A stretch of 64,000 bases of DNA from Luzula sylvatica (GCA_946800325.1 OX326959.1:12120862-12184861), one strand, 5' to 3'. Numbered from the stretch's first letter, positions 49,133 through 61,080 are shown. Translations and numbers: made by a program. Notes: a model not told the origin generated them from the letters alone.

Positions 49133-49735
49133 TAGCGTGGCAGTCTTGTTTCGCTTGCTTCGATTCCCGTGCCGCGGCCTCTTCCTGTTGAGATTTGTCA
49201 GACCTGATTCGAATTTATGACAAGGAGTGAATGAGAAAGAGACATACTTCGCATTAAGCTTCGCGGCGATTATCTTTGCTCCACTGTTCAAGCGATATGC
49301 TACAGCTCCAACTAAACCAGAAAAGAAATAAACAAAATTTATTTCAACCATGAAAGACAGAAAAACCAACATCTAGAAAAACCTAGAAACGAACTTGCTA
49401 CAGGATCTAAAAAACAACCTGCACAATGCATGGAATCGTGTACAAATCGAGCACGAATCAAACAAAAAACAATAGCAGAACAAACCGAAGTGAGAAAATC
49501 GAACCAAAAAAGATTACCTTCACCTGAGCCGAAATCTGCGCAAGCCCTAGAATCGCCGTGCTCGTCGGCAGAAGAAACCCTAAAAATCGCCGTCGTGCTC
49601 GTCGACTGCAACCCCATAAATCACCGTGCTCGTCGGCAGAAGAAACCCTAAAATTCGCCGTCGTGCTCGTCGACTGCAACCCCATAAATCACCGTGCTCG
49701 TCGGCTGCCCAAACCCTAGGAATCGCCTTTTTTCG
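49133..49735 (-). pseudogene. Spliced gene-like locus with repeat-bearing first exon
   Basis: The minus-strand frame MGLQSTSTTAIFRVSSADEH to GDSRACADFGSGE ends at a donor (GTGAAG then GTAATC) near 49520. After TTTCTGGTTTAG at about 49311, the frame resumes VGAVAYRLNSGAKIIAAKLN to a donor (GCGAA then GTATGT). A third block after CAACAG near 49190 can read EEAAARESKQAKQ to a stop, but that reading is out of phase with the preceding exon. The first exon lies in 68 bp tandem repeats, and a CT-rich leader precedes it. The family is unrecognised. It may be a small gene with a frame error or a duplicated fragment. Confidence 0.35.
49556..49735. repeat. 68 bp tandem repeat, about 2.5 copies
   Basis: CCGTGCTCGTCGGCAGAAGA recurs at 49556 and 49624, with a diverged third start at 49692. 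Units contain AAACCCTAAAA and GTCGTGCTCGTCGACTGCAA. Confidence 0.85.
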
Positions 49736-50694
49736 TCGCGGATATGTTCTGTCTAGCCGACCTAAAAAACTGAGGAGAGAGAAAGAGCTGTTGTTCTTAT
49801 ACATGTCACAGTAACGTGGACTTGGTCTATCATGGACCAGGGAAGGTAATAACTGAGGTGTACAAACACCGAGCGTAGGCAAAGATGAACGGCTGCGATG
49901 TGTAGCGAAAATTTACAGTCTAATCGGACGGTCCAAACTTTTTGGATGATGTGGCAGCTGAAAATGCAAGCAAATCAGGCTGCATTAGAATTCTGCTATG
50001 ATATACATATAATTTTTTCAAAAATTTGAGCCCCTGTTTAAAATGAATCGCAGACCCGGATCTCGTGAGCCTCGCAATTGCATCGCATCCTAATACAAAA
50101 TGTTTGAATAGAGAATATGTTTTTTTGGACAAATTATATATCCCCTGATAGTTTTTTACAATGTTATACGAAATCAGATAAAGATACCTCAAATCAGATC
50201 AAAGCCAAAACATCCTAATACGAAATTAGAACACATTGTAGTTTTAAAATTCATCAACACATCTGAATTTGGTATAAATTAATTGTCGTAATTAACAGAT
50301 CGGAATGTACATCAGTAGGAACTTGGAGAGCATTTGAAGTATTTTGCTTAAAATAAATTTGTTAAATCTCAGACTTAATTGTTATTTGCAAAAGTAAATT
50401 TCAATTTTCCAATTTGGTCAGTCCTCATATTATATGTTTGATCTTTAGCTTTGTTGGCGTAATTTAACATCAAACCTGCTTTCTCTCTTTCTGAACATTG
50501 TGTGACAAAAAAATGGATCCCATGAATTCAATAAATTAAATTAAAATAAAATTTTATGAATTTCCGAAACATACTTAATAAAAGTGTCGTTGCTAGGAAC
50601 AAAATAAATATTAGAATAAATGATCATAATTACAACAACAAAATAATAAATGGACATGTGAACTAAAATAAACCTCGGTTTAGGTGGTTTCTTT

Positions 50695-53600
50695 TTTTTT
50701 TTGAGTTTTATGGAGAGGGCTTAATATCCCTCTTCCACATATTTTTATTAATATAAACGGTTATTTACATGAGTTTGCTGATTGCATCAAAGAAATAAGG
50801 ATAAATACTAGTCTATTACACGATAATATGCTGTTGATTGAGATCTGGAATTAAGTTCTCGGATTTGAAGATCCTAGAGCTAAAATCCCTTGCATGCAGC
50901 AGGATTCCTATTCCGGGTTATTCTAATAAACCGGGATTATGAATCCCTTTGCTCGAGCCGAGTATATAACCGGCTTCTTCTCTCTCTTTCCTTCTAGGGC
51001 AGGCGCAGTTCGCATCCCTCTTTCCTCTTCTGTGGTGTTCGTCACTCGCGCTAGTGGTCTTCACTGCTCCGCCTTGCCTTGGTCGGTTCTTTTTCCGCCG
51101 CTTCCAGCTACGTGAATCGAGTATATAGCCGGTGTACATCGCTCGCGCCGGTCTTGTCCCCAGCGGGACTGATCGGTTACGTACTGCTTGTGTTGCTCTC
51201 TCCGCTTCCGATCTTGTCCCCAGCGGGACTGATCGGCTACGTGAGTCTTCTGTTTCTTCTTCCTTTGCTTTAATTCGTGTTCTGTCTGTGCTTTGGGTTG
51301 CTGTTTTCGATTTGATCTGGGGTTTTGAGCACTTTTATGCTTTTTCTTTTATTAGTGCTCACCTTTTTTGCTAATTTTACTTCTTCCTCCACTGATTGCA
51401 AGAGTTTTTCGGTTTCTGTTTCTGTGTGGCCAAAGATTCTCTTACATCTCTCTCTCCATGCAACAAAAATGAAGATGGCTAGGGTTTGTGTTTGTGATTT
51501 TGATCCCTTGTCTTGGCACATATCTTGGAACCAGTCCTCTAGGGGGCGTGTGTGAGGTATGTGCCAGGATTTAGCTTGGCAGATCTGGATCCAGTTTTGT
51601 TTCATAAATGAGCATTCGTCTGATGTGATGTGAGAGATTGTTTCTCTTGCCTGTTTGCATAGCGGGCATCGGTTGACTAGTACTATACCTCTTTTCTGTA
51701 CGTTGTCTTGTGTGAGAATTTTGCCTTGCCTTAAGATCCAGTGGAAGATTCGCATTCTCAGTGGGATTTTGAGGTTCCATGTGGACAGCCATGGTATTGA
51801 TTTAGAGTTTACTCTGGATCTGAGTGTTCTGTATGCACTCTTGGTTGTGAATTTGCCTTTCGGACCTGGTTTCCATTTTACCACATCTTTGTTGCAGTTT
51901 AGATCTATGGTTGCGATGTTTTGTTGTAACCGTTGTAGTTCGAATTGCGCTGTTGATGACAGTGGTAGTCTGAGACTATCTGTCAGGGCTGAAGTGGTTT
52001 TGGCTTGTGCTAGTGATATGGTATTGTTTTCTGTGTGGCTGTATAGGTGGGGGAATAGGCCGACTGGGCGCCCTCCCCCCCAGTTTGAGTGCCAGAGGCT
52101 TGTTTTTTGGGCATTATTTGGCTCGAATTCTGTGTGGATGTAGAAGAATTCCATTGATTTTTTGACATCTCTCCAGAATTGTGAGTCGCGTGGGTTGTGA
52201 TTGCTGTTGTGTGGGATTGGCTCTGAGACTAGTTCTTGCCAGTTCAGTGATGTTTGTTTTGTGTGGAAGTATTTCCACAGCCACTTTTGCAGCACCGCTG
52301 TGTTAAAGGTCTTGAGATCGATTATTCCCATGCCTCCTTCACTCTTAGGCTGGCATACATTGTCCCATGATATTAGATGGAACCCTGTTTCCTTGTTGCC
52401 TTTCCACAAGAAGTTTTTTCTGATCTTGTCCATTTCAGCGATGACCCATTGGGGGAATTTGTAGACTGTTAAGAAGTACATTGGTATGGCTGTGAGCACT
52501 GAGTTAATCAGAAGGATCCGGCCCCCAATGTTGAGCAGTTTGCTTTTCCACCCTTGGAGTCTCTGCTTCATGGATTCGATGAGTTTTAGGTATACCTCTT
52601 TTGTGGGATTTTTAAAGTGTAAGGGGAAGCCCAGGTATGTGAAAGGGAGACTAGTATGCTTGCATTGCAGTATCTCTTTTATCAGTTCTATTTCTCTGGT
52701 ATTCTCTGGGATTGTGGTGAATTCTGATTTGTCGTAATTGATTCTCAGTCCCGAGGAGTTGGTAAATGTGTCGATTATGAAGATTAGTCTTTTGATTTGG
52801 GTTTGATTTGGCTTGATTATGAATAAGGCATCGTCTGCATATAAGAGGCAGATGTGTACATTAGGCATCGGTCTGTCAATGAAATTGGCTTGGATGAGTT
52901 TGGCTATTAGCCTGCTGAGTGCATCCATGGCTATTATGAATAAATATGGGGACATGGGATCCCCTTGCCTTACCCCTCTCTTGTAATGAACTGTTTTACC
53001 GGGTATCCCATTTAGCAGAATTTTTGTGGATCCATTTAGCACATATTTGTGTATCCAGTTGATCCATCTTGTGCCGAAGCCCCTTGCTCGAAGTATGGTT
53101 GAGATGAACTGTCATGATATTGTATCAAAAGCTTTTTGTATGTCCGCTTTAAATAAGAGGATGTGTTGATTGGTTTTGTGGGCCTGATTAATGGTTTCTC
53201 GTGCATAAACGTAGCATTCAGCTATTTCTCTGTTTCGGATGAAACCTAGCTGGTTTGGGAGAATGAGTTTGTCGATGTGAGATTGCAGTCGGTTAGTTAG
53301 GGTTTTTGAGAGTATCTTTTGGATGCTACTTATTAGGCTGATGGGCCTGAGGTCTTTTGCCATTGTTGGGCCTTCTTTCTTGGGAAGGAGGGTAATATAG
53401 GACGAAGCAAATTTGCCGAGAGAATTTGAATCAAGGTGAACTAAGATTTCGTGAATTTCTTTTCTTAGCAGCGGCCATGTTGCTTTGAAAAATTCCCCTG
53501 TGTATCCGTCAGGGCCTGGGGCTTTATTATTCTTCCATTTCTTTACTACCTCATCTAACTCTTCTATTCTTATCTCCTCCTCTAAACTGGACAGATCCAG

Positions 53601-53777
53601 TTGCTCCCCTTGGTATAAACTGGAGATGTCCAGCGTGGCCTGATTTGGTTGTGTTGTGGGTTGTTTGCCGATGAGATCTTTGTAAAAGTTGAAAAGGATT
53701 TGTGCTTTTTGTTTGTGAGATGTTTGTAAAGTGGCATTTGGATCTGTTTGGAGGGCTGTAATGATTGATTTGCTTTT
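50695..53777 (-). mobile_element. 5'-truncated L1-type LINE with 18 bp TSD and poly(A)
   Basis: The target duplication GGTTTAGGTGGTTTCTTT is at 50677-50694 and 53778-53795; block A has it once near 18052. The poly(A) tail appears as the T run at 50692-50702, so the element is on the minus strand. The 5' end is truncated within ORF2, so ORF1 and the endonuclease are missing. The ~575 base 3'UTR contains CTTGTCCCCAGCGGGACTGA twice (51153 and 51220). Confidence 0.9.
51270..53777 (-). pseudogene. LINE ORF2: reverse transcriptase plus zf-RVT, truncated, one nonsense codon
   Basis: The frame is open from the 5' truncation (KSKSIITALQTDPNATL) through NNKAPGPDGYTGEFF, LLPKKEG, DLRPISL, LGFIRNREIAE and KADIQKAFDTIS to a TGA at 53112-53114 where the family has Trp. 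It then continues in the same frame for over 600 codons: RGVRQGDPMSPYLF, the catalytic YADD (in LLYADDALFI), then the zf-RVT region (KSAYRTL, IPLRMRIFHWILRQGKILT, CPLCKQARETISH). Only one disabling base is visible apart from the missing N terminus, so the copy is young. No C-terminal RNase H is present, which separates it from the two LINE tails at 12 and 39 kb. Confidence 0.9.
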
Positions 53778-54103
53778 GGTTTAGGTGGTTTCTTTCTCAC
53801 TGAAAAAAAACTAAAATAAATACTCCAAAGTAACTCGTTTTAAAGGAAATCGCGTCACAGATAAAATATCCGAACTCCCTATATACAAAGGTTAGCTCTC
53901 GGCGCAAAACTCAAAGCAGATCTTCCTAGACAATAGTAGTAATAAGAAGAAGAAACCAGTTATTTGGGGAAAACAGAAAGAACACTGACTCAAATTTCGT
54001 GGATGTCCAAATCATTTGTCCGCATCACCTGTGTTTTTTTTTATCTAATCTCGCTCATCCCCTTAACTACGAAGTCTCGAATATAAAGGTTAGCTCTCCT
54101 GAA

Positions 54104-54202
54104 CTATGAAAACTCTCGGATATTGGACAATTCGGGACCGAAAAGTATGATTGTTGGCCATGAAACGATGAAAATGATCAGGAGGATAAGTGATTTGACC
54201 AT
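54104..54202 (-). pseudogene. Relic of the secreted Cys-rich peptide gene: signal peptide only (block B)
   Basis: The ATG at 54202 opens 32 codons (MVKSLILLIIFIVSWPT and on) to TAG at 54104-54106, the same length and stop as the block A relic at 18390. The break therefore predates the A/B duplication. The TATA region is shortened here (TCTATAAAGG). Confidence 0.6.
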
Positions 54203-54789
54203 TTGAGAAATTTGAGTTGGTTTTGGTTTACCAAAAATAAAATTTCTGGTTATTATCACTATTTGCTAAGGAGAATTGCTTTGTGTTCTTGCAGGCAGAG
54301 CCAGAGGTGACCTTTATAGAGAAGGGTATGGGTATTCGTATTTTAGCTTCAACTAAAAACAAGTTATATGAGAGCATTTATTTAAAATCATTTATTTAAT
54401 TTTATAGTCAACAAATTATTTCACCGCTAGCTTTTCTTTTGAAACATATTTTTTTTTATTTATAATCAATGTTTTGAATAACGTATAGCGGCACGCAGCG
54501 TTTTCAGGTTTAACTTATCGGTTAGCGTTAGCGGACGATATAGCGCCGTTTCATCATCGCAGCGGATTTTGATCAAAATTATTATTTTTATAATATTACA
54601 ATATGCATATAAATGTAAATTTAAAATTATATCGAATGCTTATTTATATCAACCTCATAAACTACCATAAATTAAAAATTCATCTCTAAGAAAAATATAT
54701 TATTATTACTTTTATTTTTATTTGTATTATTATATTATTGTAATTATAATAAGGCTATTAATAATTGTTGTTGTTATTATCTTATTCTT

Positions 54790-54791
54790 CT

Positions 54792-54833
<42 letters not shown>

Positions 54834-54850
54834 TGATTATTATTATTATT
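54790..54850. repeat. (TAA/ATT)n microsatellite
   Basis: The trinucleotide run corresponds to the ATT tracts at 18901-18935 and 18983-19025 in block A, with a different length and phase. Confidence 0.8.
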
Positions 54851-56205
54851 GTTTTTATTATTAAAATGAGCATGATTCCCTGAATCCTGAACACTACGAC
54901 TCATTTTATGTTTTTTTATGTAATTACGATCATTTATTGCATTGTTCCCCACGATTCATTTAATCTTTCTTGTGATTATGCAAGTTTATTTTCATTATGT
55001 ATTTATGATAACAAGTTTATCATCTTTTTTCTCAAAAAAACAAAAAAGTTATCATCTGGTGTTCATGAAATTATTTATAATTATGATCATTTGTTATATT
55101 TTTCATCATAAGCTGATATCAGATAACTATCGAACAACGATTACCAAAAACTAAATGGAAGTTTAATTTCATCTTCAATTGACAATATTGTTATACAAAA
55201 GCTGATTCAAAAAAAATATTGTTATACAAAAGTGAATGTAATTTTGGAACCCAACTAATCCATTTTTATTTCCTACAAGATCCATGTTATTTTATTTTGT
55301 TCCATGTCGTGAGATTATTTTTTCTTTAAAAATCGTTTTCGAGTTCCAGTTTAAAATTTTGTCTTTGGTTTCGAACTACCAAAATCCGAAAGCAACTTGC
55401 TTCATTTTCTTGCTCTCAAACATAATCAAACAAAAAAAAAAAAGGATGTTTTTTAACTTTCAGAGTTCGTTATAAAAACTTACAAAAATAAGTTTTTCAA
55501 ACTTTAAAATGTTATTATATGAGAGAAAAAGAAGGAGCGCGTAGCGGGGACTATTCCGCTAAGAATTGTGAGGCGTAGCCATGTTTTTCTTCAATATTGG
55601 TTTATATTCGAGAATTTGGTACCATTTTTTTTCGAACTTTTTTTGTTATTTCGCAGGTTCTTATTGTTGTTAGAGAGAATGCAAAGAAGTTGTATTCTGT
55701 TAAAACTCACCTCCACTGGAAGAGGTGGGCTAATTAATATAGTAACATACTTGCTTTTGTTATAACAAGGCGAGCATATGCCACTAGTTACAGGCGAGCA
55801 TATGCCACTAGTTACTTGGTACTTTTGATATTGTAAGATTATTTTATTGTGTTGTCTAGTTTCAGTCTATTACAATTATTTTGCGATTATGCTTGTTTCC
55901 ATGTCACATATTATTTTTGACATTATTATTTTTTTATATGATTTCATTAGAAAATGTAAGAATATAAAGAGTTGTATTGGATTATATTTTATTTTACTTC
56001 ACAGAAATGTCAAGATTATAAATAATTTGTTTGATTATGTTATACAAAAGTATCAAAATTTTACAATTACAACACATTTTTCAAGTAATATTTATAGAAT
56101 TATTTACATGACAATAAACATACATTTGTATTAATCTAAGAAAAACACAAAAACAAAAAAAAATGAGTTACTGAAAATGGAGATTGAATTGGGCTGATGC
56201 TATTT

Positions 56206-56785
56206 TAGGGATGTCAACATGACGGGTCGGATTCGGGTAAGTCTCCTCCATACCCGAACCCGAATTTTCGAGTATTACCCGGACCCGAACCAAAAATATC
56301 CGCAGGTAAAAAATCATGTCCGAACCCGAACTCGTGGGTAACGGGTATACCCGAACCAGAACCCGTTACCCGAAAATTATTAATAAAAAATCTAAAATAA
56401 TTAAAAAAATAAAAAATTATTATACAAATACATAAAATTATCAACAATTTTAAATACATAAAACAAACAACTTGTACAAATACATTAAAAATCCAAAGAT
56501 TACAAATAATTAATCCATAAAACATCCAAAATTTTCATATTATGGAACATTTTCGGATATTTTTCGGGTATTTTTCGGAGATATTTCGGGTTCGGGTTCG
56601 GGTTCGGATAACGGGAATATCCATGGGTAAAAAATTTCCCGCGTACCCGAACCCGAACCCGAACCCGGAGCGGATATTTTTTCGGTTATTACCCGACCCG
56701 CGGATATTTTTTTCGGGTATTACCCGTCCCGTTCGGGTCGGGTACCCGCGGGTTCGGATTTCTACCCGACCCATTGGCATCCCTA
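56206..56785. mobile_element. hAT-type MITE, 580 bp, CCCGAA/GGTTCGG-rich, 8 bp TSD
   Basis: The ends TAGGGATGTCAACATGACGG and the inverse ACCCATTGGCATCCCTA share TAGGGATG.CAA. TGCTATTT flanks it at 56198-56205 and 56786-56793. Block A has the uninterrupted site near 30017. Both ends carry CCCGAACCCGAA arrays in opposite orientation around an AT-rich centre. Confidence 0.9.
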
Positions 56786-56799
56786 TGCTATTTCCAGGA

Positions 56800-57420
56800 T
56801 AGAAGACCTGGCTCGGATATTATAATAAGGGGATTTACATATTTACCCTTTCTTAAACTTAAAATTACATATTATCCTTCTCAAAATTAAAATATCATAT
56901 TTATCCTTTAATAAATATAAAATATCATATTGACCAAAAAATTAAAAATCATCCAATTTCTCCGTTAAAATTAATGATCCACTAGTTTTCCCTTTACATA
57001 TTTACCCTTCTAAAATCCCAAAATATCAGATTTACCTTTTTAAAAATAAAAATATCACATTTATCCAAATAATATAACAATATAATCTCACAAATAGCAA
57101 TATAAACACAAAAATACATCATAAAAATCCAAAAGATAATCATTCTACCAATCTCGAATGACAAAAATAAAAATATAAAAAAAATAGCTTCAGTGCAAAT
57201 ATATGACCTTAACTAAAAATATTATTAAATTGTAGGGTGTGATTTTTTCTTGTTGAGTGAGTAAGGGTACGTATGTTATTTTTTTATTATTGAGAGGTTA
57301 GATATGATATTTTTATTTTTAAAGAGGTAAATTCAATATTTTGAATTTTTAGATTGGTAAATATGCAAAGGGTAAAATAGTAATTTTTAGGATAAAAGGC
57401 CTGGCTCGGGTATTATAATT
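56800..57420. mobile_element. Foldback-element fragment flanked by a ~33 bp direct repeat (block B)
   Basis: This is the same arrangement as 30045-30660. GACCTGGCTCGGATATTATA precedes the fragment and GGCCTGGCTCGGGTATTATA follows it. The SINE-like sequence follows at about 57440-57600. Confidence 0.5.
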
Positions 57421-57805
57421 AAAATGAGTTATAAGAATAACAATGTACCAATAGTCTTTAGCATAGTGATAAAATATTTAGTACAAGATACAAAAAATTA
57501 TGGATTCAAGTCTAATTGGTATTACAAATTAAAAATGAAACAAAAAATATCTATATTCATGAATTACGGTTCACTTCAACAAAAAATAAATAATAATAAC
57601 AATGTATTCTTCATCTAGCCAGAAAATTTGTATATTTATCGAATGTATTATATACTAATACACACGATTACGCATCGTACTTGACGCCCTGGCTGAACAT
57701 GCATTCACGAATACACACGATCGTACTTGGTGCACCTGTTCCACGATTTTCATTCCCATAATTCATTTATATCGTTCTCCATGATAAGTTCCTTAATTAA
57801 AAATG

Positions 57806-58400
57806 GGAATTATTGAAAAAACCCCGAACTTTTGGGGATTTGTCAAAAATTCCCTAATTTTTAGATTACTTCAAAAATTCCTAAAAATTAAGTTTAATTC
57901 TTCAAAAATCTCCTATTAGTGTTAACTTTATCATTCCGTTCAATTTTTCTTTTTTTGGACAATATACCCTTATTAATTTCTTTCATAAATTCTTTTATTC
58001 AATATAAGTAAATAAATAATAAATAATATGTTTCAATATAATATTTTATGATATTATATTATGATATTTATTACACTACTCTATAAATTTCTATATGAAT
58101 TTTTTTATAAAATCATTTCATGTAAAAAATTGAAATTGTAATATGAAATAGTATTTATTTAATAACGTGAAATATTTATTTTATTTATGTATTTATTAAT
58201 TTATACTGTAAAAAAAATTATAAAAGAAAATTAATAAGGGTATTTTGGTCCGAAAATTAAAATTGGATGGAATATTAAAGTTAACACTAGTAGGCGATTT
58301 TGAAAAATTAAACTTAATTTCTCGGGGGATTTTGAAGTAATACAAAAGTTTGGGGGTTTTTAACAAATCCAAAAAATAGAGAGTTTTTCAAGAATTTTCC
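57806..58400. mobile_element. Long-TIR MITE, 595 bp, with 11 bp direct repeat
   Basis: Inverted repeats of ~200 bp: GGAATTATTGAAAAAACC mirrored by TTTTTCAAGAATTTTCC, and GTGTTAACTTTATCATTCCG mirrored by GGAATATTAAAGTTAACAC. AATTAAAAATG flanks it at 57795-57805 and 58401-58411, in the size range of Mutator-type duplications. Fragments of the same TIR occur at 38410-38520 and 42360-42470, and a left part survives in block A. Confidence 0.75.
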
Positions 58401-58489
58401 AATTAAAAATGTAAACAATAAACTGTTTTGTTTACTTAAATTAATATGGATTCACCTTATATGAAAACTGTGTGCTGGGTTGTGTAATA

Positions 58490-60541
58490 TGATTGTTACA
58501 TGAACCTTGATTTGAACTTGTGTGGACGTCGACACGGTTGAGGACCATGTGCAGCAAAACCGTCACACTTAAAGTGTCATTTCTAAACATCCCTAGTCGC
58601 GAATTAGCTTGCTTAAGAGAGAAGCATTTCTATTATTAGATAATAGACTGAACGCGTACACTAGTACGTTTGCCGAGGAGATGATTATGTTTTGCTAATC
58701 ATGGGACAAGGTGCTTGTCGAATCGGGAACGTAGATATATGTTAGGTTACATGTATTGGATATGACCGAAGCCGCGAGTCCATGACATGGTTTAGTCATT
58801 ATAGATGGACTTGCGACGGATGGGGTTTTAGGTTCTTCATACTTGAGGGGATCATTGATTGCGTTACGTGCGTAACAAAATGCTTTGATATGATCTTACG
58901 CTCACCGTAACAGGGAGTTAAAAGGGTCATCATTGGGTATTGTCCGAAACACGGAATTCAATGTGAGTCTCCAAGATAGGAATTGTTTATTCCGAAAGGA
59001 AGAGATATCTCTTAGGCGCCGCTCGATGAGTCGATTAACGAAATCTTTGGCCAGAGTCAATGATATTAATGGTTAATATCGATTGAAATTTGTTAAATCA
59101 ACTCGGAATCGGGGAATAAGTGTAGTTAATCAAATTATAACGATGACTATTACCATGCCTTTTGATTAACGGATATCGTAAACAAGAGAACTAGTAACCG
59201 CTATTCGAGATAGGCACAATGATCACAATCATTATTCGTTTAACATGGGTAGCTATGATGGAGTGACTAGATCCCGTTCATGAGCTTGTAGGCATTGGAA
59301 ACAACCTACTGCCATCGTTAAGTCGAACCTACATGGTCACACAACGAGTCGTACTAAGTCGGGGTTGATCATAAAATCGGCACATTGGATGTGCATAGCT
59401 TGGTATTTGATACGCGAGCTATATTCTCTAAAATCGTGCATATTGGATATGCATGAGTACCTTTTAGGTAGATCTGAAATTGAGTGGGAGACTGAAAGAA
59501 ATACAGTTTCGGATCAACCGTAAAAGTGTACACGTGGATGAACGAATGTAAGCGTACATTTGGAGCCATAACTTTCATTAAGAAAATCCGATTTGAATGG
59601 TTCAAATTGGGTTAGATAGACAATTAGATTATCTATAACCTTCAAGTAGAAATATATTTCATATGAACGAAGTATCAGTGTCGTTTATGTGAAATACCGA
59701 AAGGGTGCAATAGTATGACATACAGTTAATAAAACAGTCATAACCTTTGCATACGAACTCCAATTGGGCTGGGCCAAATTGAGTTTTGTAGATAATTAGA
59801 TTATCTACAACTTTCATGTTAGGTGATTTTCTGTCAGAGAAATTTATCAATTTCGTCTGGACAGAATACTGACCAGGTTCATGCAGTTTTCTGTGTGAAA
59901 GGGTGTATATTGGATATACATGCCTTTTGGCTAATCGTAATCCTATTAGATATAAATATGATACTTTCTCTCTCCTCACTAATGCAATTCTACAGAATTA
60001 TTCTGCCTAATACACAAGAGAAAAAGAGCAAATTCAGATTTGATCTTTCGTGAGTTAAAAGGTGCGAAGAGAGAGAAATCGAGAAAAAGAGTTTCTCGAG
60101 GAATAGAGAATCGATTAGATCGAGCAAGTTCGCCGGTGCATCGTCTAGGCAGGTGCATCCGCGACCGACGTCTTACGAATCACCGTGGATACAAGTAGAG
60201 GAGTGACGTTTGTGACTCTTCGATTGTGATCGACTCGAGTAAGAAAGACGATAGAAACGCTTGGATACACGAGGACGAAGTCGAGTGAACCGGCGTAGCA
60301 AACGATTGGTGAAGGACGCGTGGTGTGGGACGCGCGGATTGTCACCAACGTGACAGGAAATAGAAGGCGGCGATCAACCCTTCGTGTGCCATCAATTTGG
60401 CACTGGTATAGATCTATCCTTCTATTCGCATCGTACCCTCGAAGTCGTGGCGTGATCTCGGAAATCAGGGAATCGGACCGGGCCTTCATTCCGCTGCGCG
60501 GGCCCGGGGTCGAGGATATTTCCCAACAAATATGACCTACA
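58490..60541. mobile_element. Solo-LTR-like segment, ~2.05 kb
   Basis: This non-coding stretch has higher GC than its flanks, an LTR-like texture (GAGTGGGAGACTGAAAG, a CT-rich possible start near 59960-60020) and an end with TATTTCCCAACA. A candidate TG...CA pair with TAATA on both sides (58485-58489, 60542-60546) exists, but the right flank is AT-repeat so the match is weak. No primer-binding site or pol follows. Orientation is undecided. Confidence 0.4.
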
Positions 60542-60740
60542 TAATATAATATAATATAATATAATACATAATTTAATTTATTTTAATATAATATAATACA
60601 ATATAGTATAACATAACATAATATATTTTAATTCAATTCGATAAAATACAATATAATATGATATAATATGACAAAATTTAATTTAATTCAATTCAATACA
60701 ATAGAATAGAATATAATATAATATATCATGATATGATATA
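60542..60740. repeat. (AATAT)n-type degenerate microsatellite
   Basis: ATAATATAATATAATATAAT and variants run for about 200 bases. The following 60741-61080 shows nothing recognisable. Confidence 0.85.
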
Positions 60741-61080
60741 ATATTTAATATAATGTTGTTGGTTCAAATTTCCTAGGGTTTGATTATCTCAAAATAATGT
60801 CGATACCACTAATCTATTTGCGGGAGTAACATTTATAGAGATAGAAGACGTAACCCACAAAAGGATCAAAAGAAGAATCAAGACGTCGCAAGTCAAGACG
60901 GTGAAGAAACGATGGCATGAAAACGCATGATCAAGTGAAGATATCAAGACATCGAAGATTCCGCAAGTTGGGGTATCCCACAAATCACCAAAACAACTTT
61001 TAGGTATCTCTAAATTTGTTTATGAATTATTAAGCTCAAAATTAGTCAAAAAAATATATTCGAAATCCATCAAAATTAGT

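Larger units (their letters stand above)
50003..57884. repeat. Segmental block B, homologous to 17105-33473
   Basis: It is collinear and near-identical to block A apart from insertions: B alone holds the LINE at 50695-53777 and the hAT MITE at 56206-56785. It gives empty sites for A's hAT (near 55273), Helitron (55648/55649), 4 kb insertion (56025/56026) and MULE (57858-57866). Both blocks end inside the long-TIR MITE whose intact copy is 57806-58400. Confidence 0.85.

Noticed and set aside
51325..52737. Plus-strand frames opposite the LINE ORF2
   Set aside because: They are antisense shadows of the reverse transcriptase reading frame.
59369..60535. Several frames in the 58.5-60.5 kb segment
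   Set aside because: No motif or consistent coding strand; the segment looks like a long LTR, which is normally non-coding.
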